A stretch of 64,000 bases of DNA from Pseudomonas sp. GM48. Lineage in GTDB: Bacteria > Pseudomonadota > Gammaproteobacteria > Pseudomonadales > Pseudomonadaceae. The stretch spans positions 1-64,000 of the forward strand of contig NZ_AKJM01000034.1 in NCBI RefSeq assembly GCF_000282335.1, written 5' to 3'. Below the pieces are notes generated by a model. That model was not told where the DNA came from. It did not search any database and saw only the letters and a program-made list of their open reading frames with translations. Positions 39,549 through 49,946 of the stretch are shown piece by piece. The translations under genes were made by a program, and so were the position numbers. The number at the start of each line of letters is the position of its first letter. Within the stretch, counting starts at the first letter, position 1.

Positions 39549-41411
39549 ATGGCCCTACTGCAGATCGCCGAACCCGGCCAAAGTCCTCAACCGCACCAGC
39601 GTCGTCTGGCTGTGGGGATCGACTTGGGCACTACCAATTCGCTGGTCGCTGCATTGCGCAGTGGTCTTTCCGAACCTCTGGCTGACGCAGAAGGGCGGGT
39701 CATCCTGCCGTCTGCCGTGCGCTACCACGCCGATCGCGTCGAAGTCGGCGAGTCGGCCAAGCTGGCTGCCGCCACCGATCCCTTGAACACCGTGCTGTCG
39801 GTCAAGCGCTTGATGGGTCGTGGTCTGTCCGACGTCAAGCAACTGGGCGAGCAACTGCCGTACCGTTTTGTTGACGGCGAGTCGCACATGCCGTTCATCG
39901 ATACGATCCAGGGCCCGAAAAGCCCGGTCGAAGTCTCCGCCGATATCCTCAAGGTCCTGCGCCAGCGCGCTGAGGCGACCCTGGGTGGCGAACTGGTGGG
40001 CGCGGTGATCACCGTTCCGGCCTATTTCGATGATGCCCAGCGTCAAGCCACCAAGGACGCGGCCAAACTGGCCGGTCTGAACGTGCTGCGTTTGCTCAAT
40101 GAGCCGACGGCGGCCGCGGTGGCTTACGGTCTGGATCAGCATGCCGAAGGCCTGGTCGCCATTTATGACCTGGGCGGCGGCACCTTCGATATTTCGATTC
40201 TGCGCCTGACTGGCGGTGTCTTCGAAGTCCTGGCTACCGGCGGCGACAGCGCCCTGGGTGGCGATGACTTCGACCACGCGATCGCTGGCTGGATCATCGA
40301 GGGCGCCGGTCTGTCCGCTGACCTCGATCCGGGTGTGCAGCGCAATTTGCTGCAAACCGCCTGCGCGGCCAAGGAAGCACTGACCGATGCTGCGGCCGTT
40401 GAAGTTGCCTATGGCGACTGGAAGGCCGAACTGTCCCGTGAAGCTTTCAATGCGCTGATCGAGCCGATGGTGGCTCGCAGCCTGAAAGCTTGCCGTCGCG
40501 CTGTTCGCGATTCCGGCATCGAGCTGGAAGACGTGCATGCCGTGGTCATGGTCGGTGGTTCGACTCGCGTGCCTCGTGTTCGTGAAGCCGTCGCCGAAGC
40601 TTTCGCTCGCCAGCCGCTGACAGAAATCGATCCGGATCAAGTGGTGGCCATTGGTGCTGCGATCCAGGCCGATACGCTGGCCGGTAACAAGCGTGACGGT
40701 GGCGAACTGCTGCTGCTCGACGTGATTCCGCTGTCCCTTGGTCTGGAAACCATGGGCGGCTTGATGGAGAAGGTGATTCCGCGCAACACCACCATCCCCG
40801 TCGCCCGCGCCCAGGACTTCACCACTTATAAAGACGGCCAGTCGGCCATGGCCATCCATGTGTTGCAGGGCGAGCGCGAGCTGATCAGCGACTGCCGCTC
40901 CCTGGCACGCTTCGAACTGCGCGGCATTCCGGCAATGGTGGCTGGTGCGGCGAAGATTCGCGTGACCTTCCAGGTCGATGCCGATGGTCTGCTCAGTGTT
41001 TCCGCCCGCGAACTGGGTTCTGGCGTCGAGGCCAGCATTCAGGTCAAGCCGTCCTACGGCCTGACCGACGGCGAAATCGCCAGGATGCTCAAGGACTCGT
41101 TCCAGCACGCCAATGACGACAAGGTTGCCCGCGTGTTGCGCGAGCAGCAGGTCGATGCCCAGCGCCTGATCGAAGCGGTGCAGGGTGCTCTGGAGGCCGA
41201 TGGCGATCGTCTGCTCGACGCCGAAGAGCGCATGGTCATCGAAATGCAGATGCAGGAACTGACCGAACTGATGAAAGGTACTGATGGTTACGCCATCGAG
41301 CAGCAGACCAAGCGTCTGTCGCAAGTGACCGACGCCTTTGCTGCCCGCCGCCTGGACTCGACGGTGAAAGCCGCGCTGGCGGGGCGCAACCTGAATGAGA
41401 TTGAGGAATAA
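39549..41411 (+). CDS. hscA: Fe-S protein assembly chaperone HscA
   Basis: A 620-residue Hsp70 specialised for IscU. The ATPase domain has [48 protein letters not shown] and [16 protein letters not shown]; the substrate domain follows from about residue 390 ([14 protein letters not shown]). It releases the cluster from IscU with HscB. Length is normal for the family. Confidence 0.97.
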   Translation: MALLQIAEPGQSPQPHQRRLAVGIDLGTTNSLVAALRSGLSEPLADAEGRVILPSAVRYHADRVEVGESAKLAAATDPLNTVLSVKRLMGRGLSDVKQLGEQLPYRFVDGESHMPFIDTIQGPKSPVEVSADILKVLRQRAEATLGGELVGAVITVPAYFDDAQRQATKDAAKLAGLNVLRLLNEPTAAAVAYGLDQHAEGLVAIYDLGGGTFDISILRLTGGVFEVLATGGDSALGGDDFDHAIAGWIIEGAGLSADLDPGVQRNLLQTACAAKEALTDAAAVEVAYGDWKAELSREAFNALIEPMVARSLKACRRAVRDSGIELEDVHAVVMVGGSTRVPRVREAVAEAFARQPLTEIDPDQVVAIGAAIQADTLAGNKRDGGELLLLDVIPLSLGLETMGGLMEKVIPRNTTIPVARAQDFTTYKDGQSAMAIHVLQGERELISDCRSLARFELRGIPAMVAGAAKIRVTFQVDADGLLSVSARELGSGVEASIQVKPSYGLTDGEIARMLKDSFQHANDDKVARVLREQQVDAQRLIEAVQGALEADGDRLLDAEERMVIEMQMQELTELMKGTDGYAIEQQTKRLSQVTDAFAARRLDSTVKAALAGRNLNEIEE

Positions 41412-41413
41412 CG

Positions 41414-41755
41414 ATGCCGCAGGTCATTTTTCTGCCACACGAGAAGTTTTGCCCCGAAGGCATGGTTGTGGAGGCTGAGACCGGTACGTCCATCCTCGAA
41501 CTGGCCCATGAGCACCATATCGAGATGGAAAGCGCTTGCGGTGGCGTCTGCGCTTGCACCACCTGTCACTGCATCATTCGCGAGGGTTTCGACTCGCTGG
41601 AAGAGGCTGACGAGCTGGAAGAGGACTATCTTGACAAGGCTTGGGGTCTGGAAGCCCAGTCGCGCCTGGGCTGTCAGGCCAAGGTCGGGACTGAAGACCT
41701 GACCGTCGAAATTCCGAAGTACTCGCTCAACCACGCAGCCGAAGCAGCGCACTGA
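41414..41755 (+). CDS. fdx: ISC system [2Fe-2S] ferredoxin
   Basis: A 113-residue adrenodoxin-type ferredoxin. Cluster cysteines: ACGGVCACTTCHCIIR and, further on, SRLGCQAKV. It supplies electrons for cluster building on IscU. It starts two bases after the hscA stop. Confidence 0.95.
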   Translation: MPQVIFLPHEKFCPEGMVVEAETGTSILELAHEHHIEMESACGGVCACTTCHCIIREGFDSLEEADELEEDYLDKAWGLEAQSRLGCQAKVGTEDLTVEIPKYSLNHAAEAAH

Positions 41756-41769
41756 TTCAAGGAATTGTC

Positions 41770-41970
41770 ATGAAACTCAAGTGGACTGATGTGCTGGAGA
41801 TCGCGATCCAGCTAGCTGAAAGCAAGCCCGACGTGGACCCTATGTCGGTCAATTTCGTCGATCTGCGTACATGGGTGATGGAATTGCCCGATTTCGACGA
41901 CAAACCTGAGCATTGTGGCGAAAAGATCCTGGAGGCCATTCAGGCCCACTGGATCGAAGAACGCGACTGA
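41770..41970 (+). CDS. iscX: Fe-S assembly protein IscX
   Basis: A 66-residue acidic protein (YfhJ family): KWTDVLEIAIQLAESKPDVD and FVDLRTWVMELPDFDD are typical. It binds iron and IscS and tunes desulfurase activity. Last gene before the terminator at 42001. Confidence 0.95.
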   Translation: MKLKWTDVLEIAIQLAESKPDVDPMSVNFVDLRTWVMELPDFDDKPEHCGEKILEAIQAHWIEERD

Positions 41971-41984
41971 GCCACGCCGCAGGT

Positions 41985-42029
41985 TAGGCAATACCCGAGA
42001 ACCCGCGTATAATTCGCGGGTTTAATTTT
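41985..42029 (+). promoter_or_regulatory. isc terminator overlapping a candidate ndk promoter
   Basis: ACCCGCG-TATAATT-CGCGGGT (42001-42021) is a perfect 7-bp hairpin followed by TTAATTTTT, an intrinsic terminator for iscR-iscX. Its loop is exactly TATAAT (42008-42013). With TAGGCA at 41985-41990 (4 of 6 -35 bases) and a 17-base spacer it also forms a promoter for ndk. Confidence 0.6.
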
Positions 42030-42058
42030 TCGTAAATTACCGTTTCTGGAGTTACACC

Positions 42059-42484
42059 ATGGCTGTTCAACGTACTTTCTCCATCATCAAGCCTGACGCC
42101 GTTGCTAAAAACGTGATCGGCGAGATCACCACTCGTTTCGAAAAAGCTGGCCTGCGCGTTGTAGCTTCGAAACTGAAGCAACTGTCCAAAGCCGAAGCTG
42201 AAGGCTTCTACGCTGAGCACAGCGCTCGTGGTTTCTTCAACGACCTGGTTGCCTTCATGATCTCCGGTCCGGTTGTCGTTCAGGTTCTGGAAGGCGAAAA
42301 CGCTATCGCTCTGAACCGTGAGCTGATGGGCGCTACCAACCCTAAAGAAGCTGCTGCCGGCACCATCCGTGCTGACTTCGCTGACTCCATCGACGCCAAC
42401 GCCGTACACGGTTCGGACTCCGAAGCCGCTGCCGCTCGCGAAATCGCATACTTCTTCGCAGCTACTGAAGTAACCACTCGCTAA
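42059..42484 (+). CDS. ndk: Nucleoside diphosphate kinase
   Basis: A 141-residue enzyme equalising nucleoside triphosphate pools. It begins with the near-universal [14 protein letters not shown]; the active-site His lies in [16 protein letters not shown]. Codon choice is highly optimised, suggesting strong expression. CTGGAG precedes the ATG. Confidence 0.97.
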   Translation: MAVQRTFSIIKPDAVAKNVIGEITTRFEKAGLRVVASKLKQLSKAEAEGFYAEHSARGFFNDLVAFMISGPVVVQVLEGENAIALNRELMGATNPKEAAAGTIRADFADSIDANAVHGSDSEAAAAREIAYFFAATEVTTR

Positions 42485-42512
42485 GCATTGGCTTAAGAGT
42501 GAAGGTGAATCC

Positions 42513-43655
42513 ATGACTACATCGACTGTAAAAACTAACCTGCTGGGTCTGACTCAGTTGGAAATGGAAAAATTCTTCGACTCAATCGGGGAGAAGCGTT
42601 TCCGTGCCGGTCAGGTAATGAAATGGATTCACCACTTTGGTGTCGATGATTTCGACGCCATGACGAACGTCAGCAAGGCCTTGCGCGAAAAGCTCAAGGC
42701 TGTTGCTGAGGTCCGTGGTCCGGAAGTGGTCAGCGAGGACATTTCCAGCGACGGCACCCGCAAGTGGGTGGTGCGCGTGGCGTCCGGCAGCTGCGTCGAG
42801 ACCGTGTACATTCCCCAGGGCAAGCGCGGCACCTTGTGCGTTTCGTCCCAGGCAGGCTGTGCCCTGGATTGCAGTTTCTGCTCCACCGGCAAGCAAGGCT
42901 TCAACAGCAACCTCACCGCCGCCGAAGTCATTGGCCAGGTGTGGATTGCCAACAAATCCTTTGGCAGCGTCCCGGCAACCGTCGACCGTGCCATCACCAA
43001 CGTGGTGATGATGGGCATGGGTGAGCCGCTGCTGAACTTCGACAACGTCGTCGCGGCCATGCATTTGATGATGGACGACCTGGGCTACGGCATTTCCAAG
43101 CGCCGTGTAACCCTGTCGACCTCCGGCGTGGTGCCGATGATTGATGAGCTCTCCAAGCACATCGACGTCTCCCTGGCGTTGTCCCTGCACGCACCGAATG
43201 ACGCATTGCGTAACCAATTGGTGCCGATCAACAAAAAATATCCGCTTAAGATGCTGCTCGAGTCGTGCCAGCGCTACATGTCGAATCTCGGCGAAAAGCG
43301 CGTGCTGACCATCGAGTACACCTTGCTCAAAGACATCAATGACAAGGTCGAGCACGCGGTGGAAATGATCGAGTTGCTCAAGAACATCCCGTGCAAGATC
43401 AACCTGATCCCGTTCAACCCGTTCCCGCATTCCGGTTACGAGCGTCCGAGCAATAACGCGATTCGTCGTTTCCAGGATCAGCTTCATCATGCCGGTTTCA
43501 ACGTCACCGTCCGCACCACCCGTGGTGAAGACATCGACGCGGCCTGTGGTCAATTGGTAGGGCAGGTGCTGGATCGCACCCGTCGCAGCGAACGTTATAT
43601 CGCCGTGCGTGAATTGAACGCTGACAACGATATGGCTCAAAACGCTGCGGAATAA
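42513..43655 (+). CDS. rlmN: Dual-specificity 23S rRNA/tRNA m2A methyltransferase RlmN
   Basis: A 380-residue radical SAM enzyme methylating A2503 of 23S rRNA and A37 of some tRNAs. The radical SAM cysteines are in [32 protein letters not shown], the SLHAPND segment and [12 protein letters not shown] follow, and the two mechanistic cysteines are in [12 protein letters not shown] N-terminal context and DIDAACGQL. Full length. Confidence 0.95.
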   Translation: MTTSTVKTNLLGLTQLEMEKFFDSIGEKRFRAGQVMKWIHHFGVDDFDAMTNVSKALREKLKAVAEVRGPEVVSEDISSDGTRKWVVRVASGSCVETVYIPQGKRGTLCVSSQAGCALDCSFCSTGKQGFNSNLTAAEVIGQVWIANKSFGSVPATVDRAITNVVMMGMGEPLLNFDNVVAAMHLMMDDLGYGISKRRVTLSTSGVVPMIDELSKHIDVSLALSLHAPNDALRNQLVPINKKYPLKMLLESCQRYMSNLGEKRVLTIEYTLLKDINDKVEHAVEMIELLKNIPCKINLIPFNPFPHSGYERPSNNAIRRFQDQLHHAGFNVTVRTTRGEDIDAACGQLVGQVLDRTRRSERYIAVRELNADNDMAQNAAE

Positions 43656-43671
43656 CCGAGAGAGGATCTCT

Positions 43672-44430
43672 ATGTCACTGCGCTTTGCGCTGCTTTTGCT
43701 GTTGGCCAGCCTGTGTGCTGGCTGCGTGCTTTCGGGTGACTACAACCCGATGAAGACCAGCGAGGGCCGTGATGAAGCGCGTGCGGCGTATGTGCAGCTC
43801 GGTATTGGATATTTGCAACAAGGCATGACCGAGCGCGCCAAGGTTCCGCTGAAAAAAGCGTTGGAGCTGGATGGCTCCGACCCGGATGCCAATGCGGCGC
43901 TGGGCTTGGTGTTCCAGGCCGAGATGGAACCGGAACTTGCCGACGAGCATTTTCGCCAGGCACTGTCTTCCCGTCCCGGCGATGCACGAATCCTCAATAA
44001 CTACGGCAGTTTTTTGTTCGAGCAGAAACGTTACAAGGAAGCCTACGAGCGCTTTGAACAAGCCGCTGCCGATACCCTGTATCCTGAGCGTTCGCGGGTG
44101 TTCGAGAACCTGGGTATGACCGCTGCGATGCTCGGTCAGCGCGATTTGGCCCGGCAGCAACTGGAAAAAGCCCTGCGCCTGAATCGCCAACAACCACGTG
44201 CATTGCTGGAAATGGCTGAGTTGTCTTACGAAGACAGGCATTATGTGCCCGCGCGCGATTACTACGACCGTTTTAACCAGCTCGCCGAACAAAATGCACG
44301 TAGTCTATTGCTCGGCGTTCGACTGGCAAAAGTGTTTGAAGATCGCGACAAGGCCGCAAGTGCCGGCCTGCAACTAAAACGACTCTATCCCGGTACGCCG
44401 GAATATCAGCAATACCTGTCGGAGCAATGA
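43672..44430 (+). CDS. pilW: Type IV pilus biogenesis/stability lipoprotein PilW
   Basis: A 252-residue TPR lipoprotein. Signal peptide with lipobox LCAGC (Cys near residue 18); several TPR units, for example YVQLGIGYLQQGMTERAKVPLKKAL and ANAALGLVF. PilF/PilW guides assembly of the PilQ secretin in the outer membrane. It lies between rlmN and rodZ as in other Pseudomonas. Confidence 0.9.
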   Translation: MSLRFALLLLLASLCAGCVLSGDYNPMKTSEGRDEARAAYVQLGIGYLQQGMTERAKVPLKKALELDGSDPDANAALGLVFQAEMEPELADEHFRQALSSRPGDARILNNYGSFLFEQKRYKEAYERFEQAAADTLYPERSRVFENLGMTAAMLGQRDLARQQLEKALRLNRQQPRALLEMAELSYEDRHYVPARDYYDRFNQLAEQNARSLLLGVRLAKVFEDRDKAASAGLQLKRLYPGTPEYQQYLSEQ

Positions 44431-45467
44431 TGAAAGCGGCGCATCCCGAAGTTGTAGCAGCGAATCGCGTTAACCCCGGTGAGACACTGCGCCAGGCCCG
44501 CGAAAGCAATGGCTGGTCGCTGGCCGAAGTGGCCCTCAAGCTCAACCTCACCGTCAATTCCCTGAGCAATCTTGAAGCGGGCCAATTCGACAAACTGCCT
44601 GGGCATACCTTTGCCCGCGGTTATATTCGTGCCTACGCCAAGTTGCTCGGCATGGATCAGGCCGTTCTGGTCCAGCAGTTCGATCAATCCACCGGCAGCG
44701 ACTCCCAGGGCAGCAGCGTCCACAGCCTGGGCCGTATCGAAGAACCGGTTCGGGTTTCCCACACCATTTTGCGAATTGTCAGCCTGCTGCTGCTGATTGC
44801 GGTGATCGGTGGCGGTTTTGTCTGGTGGCAGGACCAAACCTCGATGCGCACCAAGGACCTGATCGGTCTGGCTCCGGAACACGTTGAAGTCGAAGGCGCC
44901 GACGGTACCACACAGATTCATCCGCTGGACGAGCCGGAAGACCAGGCCGTCGTGGAAGGTCAGACCGAAGGCGGAACCGCCCTCGCGCTGCCACAGGCCG
45001 ATACTCCGGCTGAAGAACCTGAGCAGACGCAGGCGACTGCACCGGCCGCAGCCCCTGCAGCCCCGACCACACCCGCCGCGCCCGCTCACGCTACCGCGCC
45101 CGTTGTCGCAGCGCCGGTGACCCCGGCAACTCCGGCCCCGGCAGCTCCTGCCGCCCCGGCCCCGGTGGTCACTGCGCCGGTAGCCCCGAGTGCTCCAGCT
45201 CCAGCGGTAACCGCGCCTGTAGCCGGTCAAGGCCAGGTTCAGGTGCAGTTCACCGCCGATTGCTGGACACAAGTGACCGACGGTAGCGGCAAGGTGCTGT
45301 TCAGTGGTCTCAAACGCAAAGGCGACAGCCTGGCAGTCAATGGCAAACCACCGTTCGCCGTACGCCTGGGTTTCGCCCGCGGCGCTCAGGTCAGCTACAA
45401 CGGCCAGCCGGTTGATGTCGCTCCGTTCACCAGTGGCGAGACTGCTCGCCTGAAGTTGGGTCAATAA
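44430..45467 (+). CDS. rodZ: Cytoskeleton protein RodZ (HTH and DUF4115)
   Basis: A 345-residue single-pass membrane protein. An N-terminal HTH (PGETLRQARESNGWSLAEVA...FARGYIRAYAKLLGMD) binds MreB; a TM helix (ILRIVSLLLLIAVIGGGFVWW) lies near 115-135; an extended Ala/Pro/Thr-rich linker (about 190-255) leads to the periplasmic DUF4115 domain. It helps set rod shape. Two adjacent ATGs (44427, 44430) overlap the pilW stop; the second is better spaced from GGAG. Confidence 0.9.
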   Translation: MKAAHPEVVAANRVNPGETLRQARESNGWSLAEVALKLNLTVNSLSNLEAGQFDKLPGHTFARGYIRAYAKLLGMDQAVLVQQFDQSTGSDSQGSSVHSLGRIEEPVRVSHTILRIVSLLLLIAVIGGGFVWWQDQTSMRTKDLIGLAPEHVEVEGADGTTQIHPLDEPEDQAVVEGQTEGGTALALPQADTPAEEPEQTQATAPAAAPAAPTTPAAPAHATAPVVAAPVTPATPAPAAPAAPAPVVTAPVAPSAPAPAVTAPVAGQGQVQVQFTADCWTQVTDGSGKVLFSGLKRKGDSLAVNGKPPFAVRLGFARGAQVSYNGQPVDVAPFTSGETARLKLGQ

Positions 45468-45470
45468 GTC

Positions 45471-46580
45471 ATGCACGGCGAATCTCCAATCAAACGTCGC
45501 GAATCCCGTAAGATCTGGGTCGGTAACGTGCCTGTGGGCGGCGATGCGCCTATCGCTGTGCAGAGCATGACCAACAGCGACACCAACGATGTCGCGGCCA
45601 CCGTTGCGCAAATCAATCGTCTGGAAGCGGCCGGCGTCGATATCGTGCGGGTCTCCGTACCGGACATGGACGCTGCCGAAGCCTTCGGCAAGATCAAGCA
45701 ACTGGTCAAGGTGCCCTTGGTTGCCGACATCCACTTCGACTACCGCATCGCGTTGCGCGTAGCCGAACTGGGTGTCGATTGCCTGCGGATCAACCCGGGC
45801 AACATCGGCCGCGAAGACCGCGTGCGCGCGGTGGTCGATGCCGCCCGTGACCGCGGGATCCCGATCCGTATCGGCGTGAACGCCGGTTCCCTGGAAAAGG
45901 ACCTGCAAAAGAAATACGGCGAGCCGACTCCGGCCGCGCTGGTCGAGTCTGCCTTGCGCCACGTCGAGCACCTTGAGCGCCTGAACTTCCAGGACTTCAA
46001 GGTCAGCGTTAAAGCTTCCGATGTGTTCATGGCCGTCGAGGCCTATCGCTTGCTGGCCAAGGAAATCGTCCAGCCGCTGCACCTGGGCATCACCGAAGCC
46101 GGTGGTTTGCGTTCCGGCACGGTGAAATCTGCCGTGGGCCTCGGTATGCTGCTCGCCGAAGGGATTGGCGATACTATCCGCATCTCGTTGGCGGCCGACC
46201 CGGTCGAGGAAGTGAAAGTCGGCTACGACATTCTCAAATCCCTGCACCTGCGTTCCCGTGGCATCAACTTCATCGCCTGCCCGAGCTGCTCGCGGCAGAA
46301 CTTCGATGTGGTCAAGACCATGAACGAGCTGGAAGGGCGCCTCGAAGATTTGCTGGTGCCGCTGGATGTCGCGGTCATCGGTTGCGTGGTCAACGGCCCG
46401 GGCGAAGCCAAGGAAGCCCATATCGGCTTGACCGGCGGTACGCCAAACCTGATTTACATCGACGGCAAGCCGTCGCAGAAGCTGACGAATGACAATCTGG
46501 TGGATGAGCTTGAACGCTTGATCCGCCAGAAAGCGGCCGAGAAGGTCGAAGCTGACGCTGCCGTTATTGCGCGCGGCTAA
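45471..46580 (+). CDS. ispG: 4-hydroxy-3-methylbut-2-enyl diphosphate synthase
   Basis: A 369-residue [4Fe-4S] enzyme of the MEP isoprenoid route (GcpE). [25 protein letters not shown] and the cluster motifs [12 protein letters not shown] and [16 protein letters not shown] are present, the last containing the conserved Glu. It starts three bases after rodZ ends. Depends on the ISC machinery encoded upstream. Confidence 0.96.
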   Translation: MHGESPIKRRESRKIWVGNVPVGGDAPIAVQSMTNSDTNDVAATVAQINRLEAAGVDIVRVSVPDMDAAEAFGKIKQLVKVPLVADIHFDYRIALRVAELGVDCLRINPGNIGREDRVRAVVDAARDRGIPIRIGVNAGSLEKDLQKKYGEPTPAALVESALRHVEHLERLNFQDFKVSVKASDVFMAVEAYRLLAKEIVQPLHLGITEAGGLRSGTVKSAVGLGMLLAEGIGDTIRISLAADPVEEVKVGYDILKSLHLRSRGINFIACPSCSRQNFDVVKTMNELEGRLEDLLVPLDVAVIGCVVNGPGEAKEAHIGLTGGTPNLIYIDGKPSQKLTNDNLVDELERLIRQKAAEKVEADAAVIARG

Positions 46581-46618
46581 GCCTGGCTAAAAAGAGCCGA
46601 ACGAATTAAGGAATTTAA

Positions 46619-47908
46619 GTGAGCAAGTCTCTGCAAGCCATTCGTGGCATGAACGACATCCTGCCCGAACAGACTCCCCTTTGGCGTCATTTCGAAGGCA
46701 CCGTTTCGCGCCTGCTGGATAACTACGGTTACAAGCAGATCCGCATGCCGATCGTCGAGTTCACCGAACTGTTCAAGCGTTCCATCGGTGAAGTGACCGA
46801 CATCGTCGAAAAAGAGATGTACACCTTCGACGACCGCAACGGCGACTCCCTGACCCTGCGCCCTGAAGGCACGGCGGCCTGTGTGCGCGCGGTGCTGGAG
46901 CACGGCATCACTGGCGGCGGCCAGGTTCAGAAACTCTGGTACATCGGTCCGATGTTCCGCCACGAGCGTCCGCAGAAAGGCCGCTATCGCCAGTTCCACC
47001 AGATCGGTGTCGAAGTGTTCAACCTCGACGGTCCGGACATCGACGCCGAGCTGATCGTGCTGACCTGGCGCCTGTGGGGCGAACTGGGCATCCGCGATGC
47101 GGTAAAACTCGAGCTCAACAGCCTGGGCACCAGCGAGTCCCGTGGCCGCTATCGTGAAGCGCTGGTCGAGTACCTCTCGGCGCACATGGACAAGCTCGAC
47201 GAAGACAGCCAGCGTCGTCTGAAAACCAACCCGCTGCGGGTTCTTGATACCAAGAACGCCGACACCCAGGCGGTATTGGTCGATGCGCCGAAAATGGCCG
47301 ACTACCTCGATGAAGAATCCCGCGTGCACTTCGAGGGCCTCAAGGCTCGCCTGGACGCCGCCGGCATTCCTTACGTGATCAACCCGAAGCTGGTTCGCGG
47401 GCTGGATTACTACAGCAAGACCGTTTTCGAATGGGTCACCGACAAACTCGGCGCCCAGGGCACCGTGTGTGCCGGTGGCCGTTACGACGGTCTGGTGGAG
47501 CAGATGGGCGGCAAGCCGACCGCCGGTGTTGGCTTTGCCATGGGCATCGAACGCCTGGTGCTGTTGCTGGAAACCCTGGAGCAGATCCCGGAAGAGATCT
47601 CCCGTCAGGTCGACGTCTACCTCTGCGCCTTCGGTGAAGCCGCAGAACTGGCTGGCCTGACCCTGGCTGAGCGTGTGCGTGATCAGTTGCCCAACCTGCG
47701 CCTGCAAGTGAATGCCGGCGCCGGCAGTTTCAAAAGCCAGTTCAAGAAGGCCGACAAGAGCGGTGCGCTGTACGCGCTGATCCTCGGTGACGACGAAATG
47801 GCCCAGCAAGTGGTAGGTTTCAAACCCCTGCGTGGCCAGGGCGAACAACAAAGCATTGCCTGGGATGCGCTTGCAGCACACCTGGCCACCTGCGTCGTGC
47901 AGGATTGA
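46619..47908 (+). CDS. hisS: Histidine-tRNA ligase
   Basis: A 429-residue class II synthetase. Motif 1 region [14 protein letters not shown]; motif 2 with [11 protein letters not shown] and [24 protein letters not shown]; histidine A motif [15 protein letters not shown]; motif 3 [13 protein letters not shown]. Starts at GTG 46619 with AAGGAA upstream. Normal length. Confidence 0.96.
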   Translation: MSKSLQAIRGMNDILPEQTPLWRHFEGTVSRLLDNYGYKQIRMPIVEFTELFKRSIGEVTDIVEKEMYTFDDRNGDSLTLRPEGTAACVRAVLEHGITGGGQVQKLWYIGPMFRHERPQKGRYRQFHQIGVEVFNLDGPDIDAELIVLTWRLWGELGIRDAVKLELNSLGTSESRGRYREALVEYLSAHMDKLDEDSQRRLKTNPLRVLDTKNADTQAVLVDAPKMADYLDEESRVHFEGLKARLDAAGIPYVINPKLVRGLDYYSKTVFEWVTDKLGAQGTVCAGGRYDGLVEQMGGKPTAGVGFAMGIERLVLLLETLEQIPEEISRQVDVYLCAFGEAAELAGLTLAERVRDQLPNLRLQVNAGAGSFKSQFKKADKSGALYALILGDDEMAQQVVGFKPLRGQGEQQSIAWDALAAHLATCVVQD

Positions 47909-47949
47909 AGCTGTCTAAACAGCCGAATTAGCGATTAAGGAGTATTGGG

Positions 47950-48591
47950 GTGTCGAGTACCGAAGACGAACATGTGGCGGAATTGAAGGAATGGTGGTCA
48001 CGCAACGGTAAGCCCCTGGTTACTGGCGGCCTGTTGGCGCTGGTCATCGTGTTCGGCTGGCAGGCGTTCCACAAGTATCAGAGCAATCAGTCGCAAGGCG
48101 CCTCGATTCTCTATCAGCAATTGCTCGAAACCACGCTGACGCCTGACGGCAAGCCTGATGCGGCGCGTGTTTCGGACCTGGCCGGCAAGCTCAACAGCGA
48201 GTTCGGCGGTAGCGCCTACGCGCAGTACGGCAGCCTGTTCGTGGCCAAAGTGGCGGTGGACAGCGGCAAGCTGGACGACGCGGCCAGCGAGCTGAAAGCC
48301 ATTGTCGACAAACCGGCCAACCCGGCGCTGGGCGAAATCGCCCGTCAGCGTCTGGCCCAGGTACTCGGTGCGCAGAACAAGGCCGACGAAGCGTTGAAAC
48401 TGCTTGAAGGCGATGCCGACAAGGCATTCCTGGCCACTCGCGAAGAACTCAAGGGCGACCTGCTGGTGCAGTTGGGTCGTACCGATGAGGCGAGCGCGGC
48501 GTATCAAAAAGCCAAGGCGGCACTGTCGGATGAAGCGGCGGTCGGTGGCCTGCAAATCAAGCTGGACGACCTGGCCAAAGGGGATGCGTGA
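47950..48591 (+). CDS. yfgM: YfgM-like TPR inner-membrane ancillary protein
   Basis: A 213-residue protein with one TM helix near the N-terminus (PLVTGGLLALVIVFGWQAF, about 21-39) and a periplasmic TPR domain. YfgM associates with SecYEG and periplasmic chaperones. It begins at GTG 47950 with TAAGGAG upstream and runs straight into bamB. Confidence 0.88.
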   Translation: MSSTEDEHVAELKEWWSRNGKPLVTGGLLALVIVFGWQAFHKYQSNQSQGASILYQQLLETTLTPDGKPDAARVSDLAGKLNSEFGGSAYAQYGSLFVAKVAVDSGKLDDAASELKAIVDKPANPALGEIARQRLAQVLGAQNKADEALKLLEGDADKAFLATREELKGDLLVQLGRTDEASAAYQKAKAALSDEAAVGGLQIKLDDLAKGDA

Positions 48592-48592
48592 C

Positions 48593-49735
48593 GTGATTCG
48601 TTGGAAACATGCAGCATTGCTGGCTCTGGCCTTGTTGGCCGCGGGTTGCAGCAGCAACAGCAAGAAAGAACTGCCTCCGGCCGAACTGGTCGACTTCAAG
48701 GAAGAAGTGGTTCTGCACAAGCAGTGGAGTCGTTCGATCGGTGACGGTCAGGGCGAAACCTACAACATGCTGGTTCCGGCCATCGATGGCGAAACCATCT
48801 ATGCCGCCGACGTCACTGGCGTGTTGATGGCGATGGACCGCAACACGGGCGACGTCAAATGGAAGAAAGATCTCGAACTGCCTGTTTCCGGTGCTGTCGG
48901 TGTCGGTTACGGTCTGGTCACCATCGGTACGCTCAAGGGTGAAATCGTTGCCCTGGACGCGATCAATGGTGAAGAAAAGTGGCGCGCTCGCGTGTCCAGC
49001 GAAGTGTTGGCTCCGCCAGCCAACAACGGTGACGTTGTGGTGGTTCAGACCCAGGACGATCGTCTGATCGGCCTGGATGCCTCCACCGGTAACCGCCGCT
49101 GGATCTATGACAGCACCCCTGCGGTACTGACCCTGCGTGGTACCAGTGCGCCGATCGTGACCAACCGCCTCGCGGTGGCTGGCCTGTCGACCGGTAAAGT
49201 GGTTGCCGTGGATATCTCCAACGGCGTGCCGGTGTGGGAACAGCGCGTAGCGATCCCGCAAGGTCGTTCGGAGCTGGAGCGTGTGGTCGATATCGACGGT
49301 GGCTTGCTGCTGTCGGGCGGGACGCTGTATGTCGCCAGCTATCAAGGGCGCGTTGCCGCACTGGACCTGCAAAGCGGCCGTCAGCTCTGGCAGCGTGATG
49401 CTTCCAGCTACGCCGGTGTCGCCCAGGGTTTGGGCTCCGTTTATGTGAGCCTGTCTTCGGGCACCGTTGAAGGCGTCGACGAACGTTCTACCTCGGCCTT
49501 GTGGAGCAACGATTCGCTGGCCCGTCGTCAACTGTCGGCCCCGGAAGTGTTCTCCAGTTACGTTGCAGTCGGTGACCTGGAAGGTTACCTGCACCTGTTG
49601 AGTCAGGTGGACGGTCGATTCGTCGGCCGTGAACGCATCGACAGCGACGGCCTGCGTGCCCGTCCGCTGGTGGTGGGTGACACGATTTATGTGTATGGCA
49701 ACAGCGGCAAACTGGAAGCCCTGACCATCAAGTAA
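48593..49735 (+). CDS. bamB: Outer membrane assembly lipoprotein BamB
   Basis: A 380-residue lipoprotein of the BAM complex. Lipobox LLAAGC (Cys about residue 18) and an eight-bladed PQQ-like propeller with repeats such as GVLMAMDRNTGDVKWKK, EIVALDAINGEEKWRA and RLIGLDASTGNRRW. The GTG at 48593, nine bases after GGGG, is chosen over ATG 48584, which sits too close to that ribosome site. Confidence 0.93.
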   Translation: MIRWKHAALLALALLAAGCSSNSKKELPPAELVDFKEEVVLHKQWSRSIGDGQGETYNMLVPAIDGETIYAADVTGVLMAMDRNTGDVKWKKDLELPVSGAVGVGYGLVTIGTLKGEIVALDAINGEEKWRARVSSEVLAPPANNGDVVVVQTQDDRLIGLDASTGNRRWIYDSTPAVLTLRGTSAPIVTNRLAVAGLSTGKVVAVDISNGVPVWEQRVAIPQGRSELERVVDIDGGLLLSGGTLYVASYQGRVAALDLQSGRQLWQRDASSYAGVAQGLGSVYVSLSSGTVEGVDERSTSALWSNDSLARRQLSAPEVFSSYVAVGDLEGYLHLLSQVDGRFVGRERIDSDGLRARPLVVGDTIYVYGNSGKLEALTIK

Positions 49736-49772
49736 CGACTATGCTTGGGTTTTAACCCCAAGCGGCTTCACC

Positions 49773-49872
49773 TGTAGGAGCGAGCTTGCTCGCGATGGAC
49801 GTCAACGATTACGTTTGCTGTCTGAATAAACGCGGTGTTGTTGCGTTTTTCGCGAGCAAGCCCGCTCCCACA
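49773..49872. repeat. REP inverted pair (BIME)
   Basis: TGTAGGAGCGAGCTTGCTCG at 49773 and the reverse complement of the other variant (ending CCCGCTCCCACA) at 49872: the two arms are of different subtypes, so they pair imperfectly. Confidence 0.88.
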
Positions 49873-49890
49873 GTGTTGCCCCCGAGCACC

Positions 49891-49920
49891 AGCCGCTGCC
49901 TCGCAGCGGCTTTTGTATTT
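49891..49920 (+). terminator. Intrinsic terminator after bamB
   Basis: AGCCGCTGC-CTC-GCAGCGGCT stem followed by TTTTGTATTT. It lies just ahead of der, so der likely has its own promoter or depends on read-through. Confidence 0.82.
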
Positions 49921-49946
49921 TCTGAAATAACGAAGTGGAGAGCCGC

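Noticed and set aside
44990..45230. Ala/Pro-rich low-complexity stretch as a frameshift or insertion in rodZ
   Set aside because: RodZ proteins normally have a Pro/Ala/Thr-rich linker between TM helix and DUF4115, and the frame stays open to a normal C-terminus.
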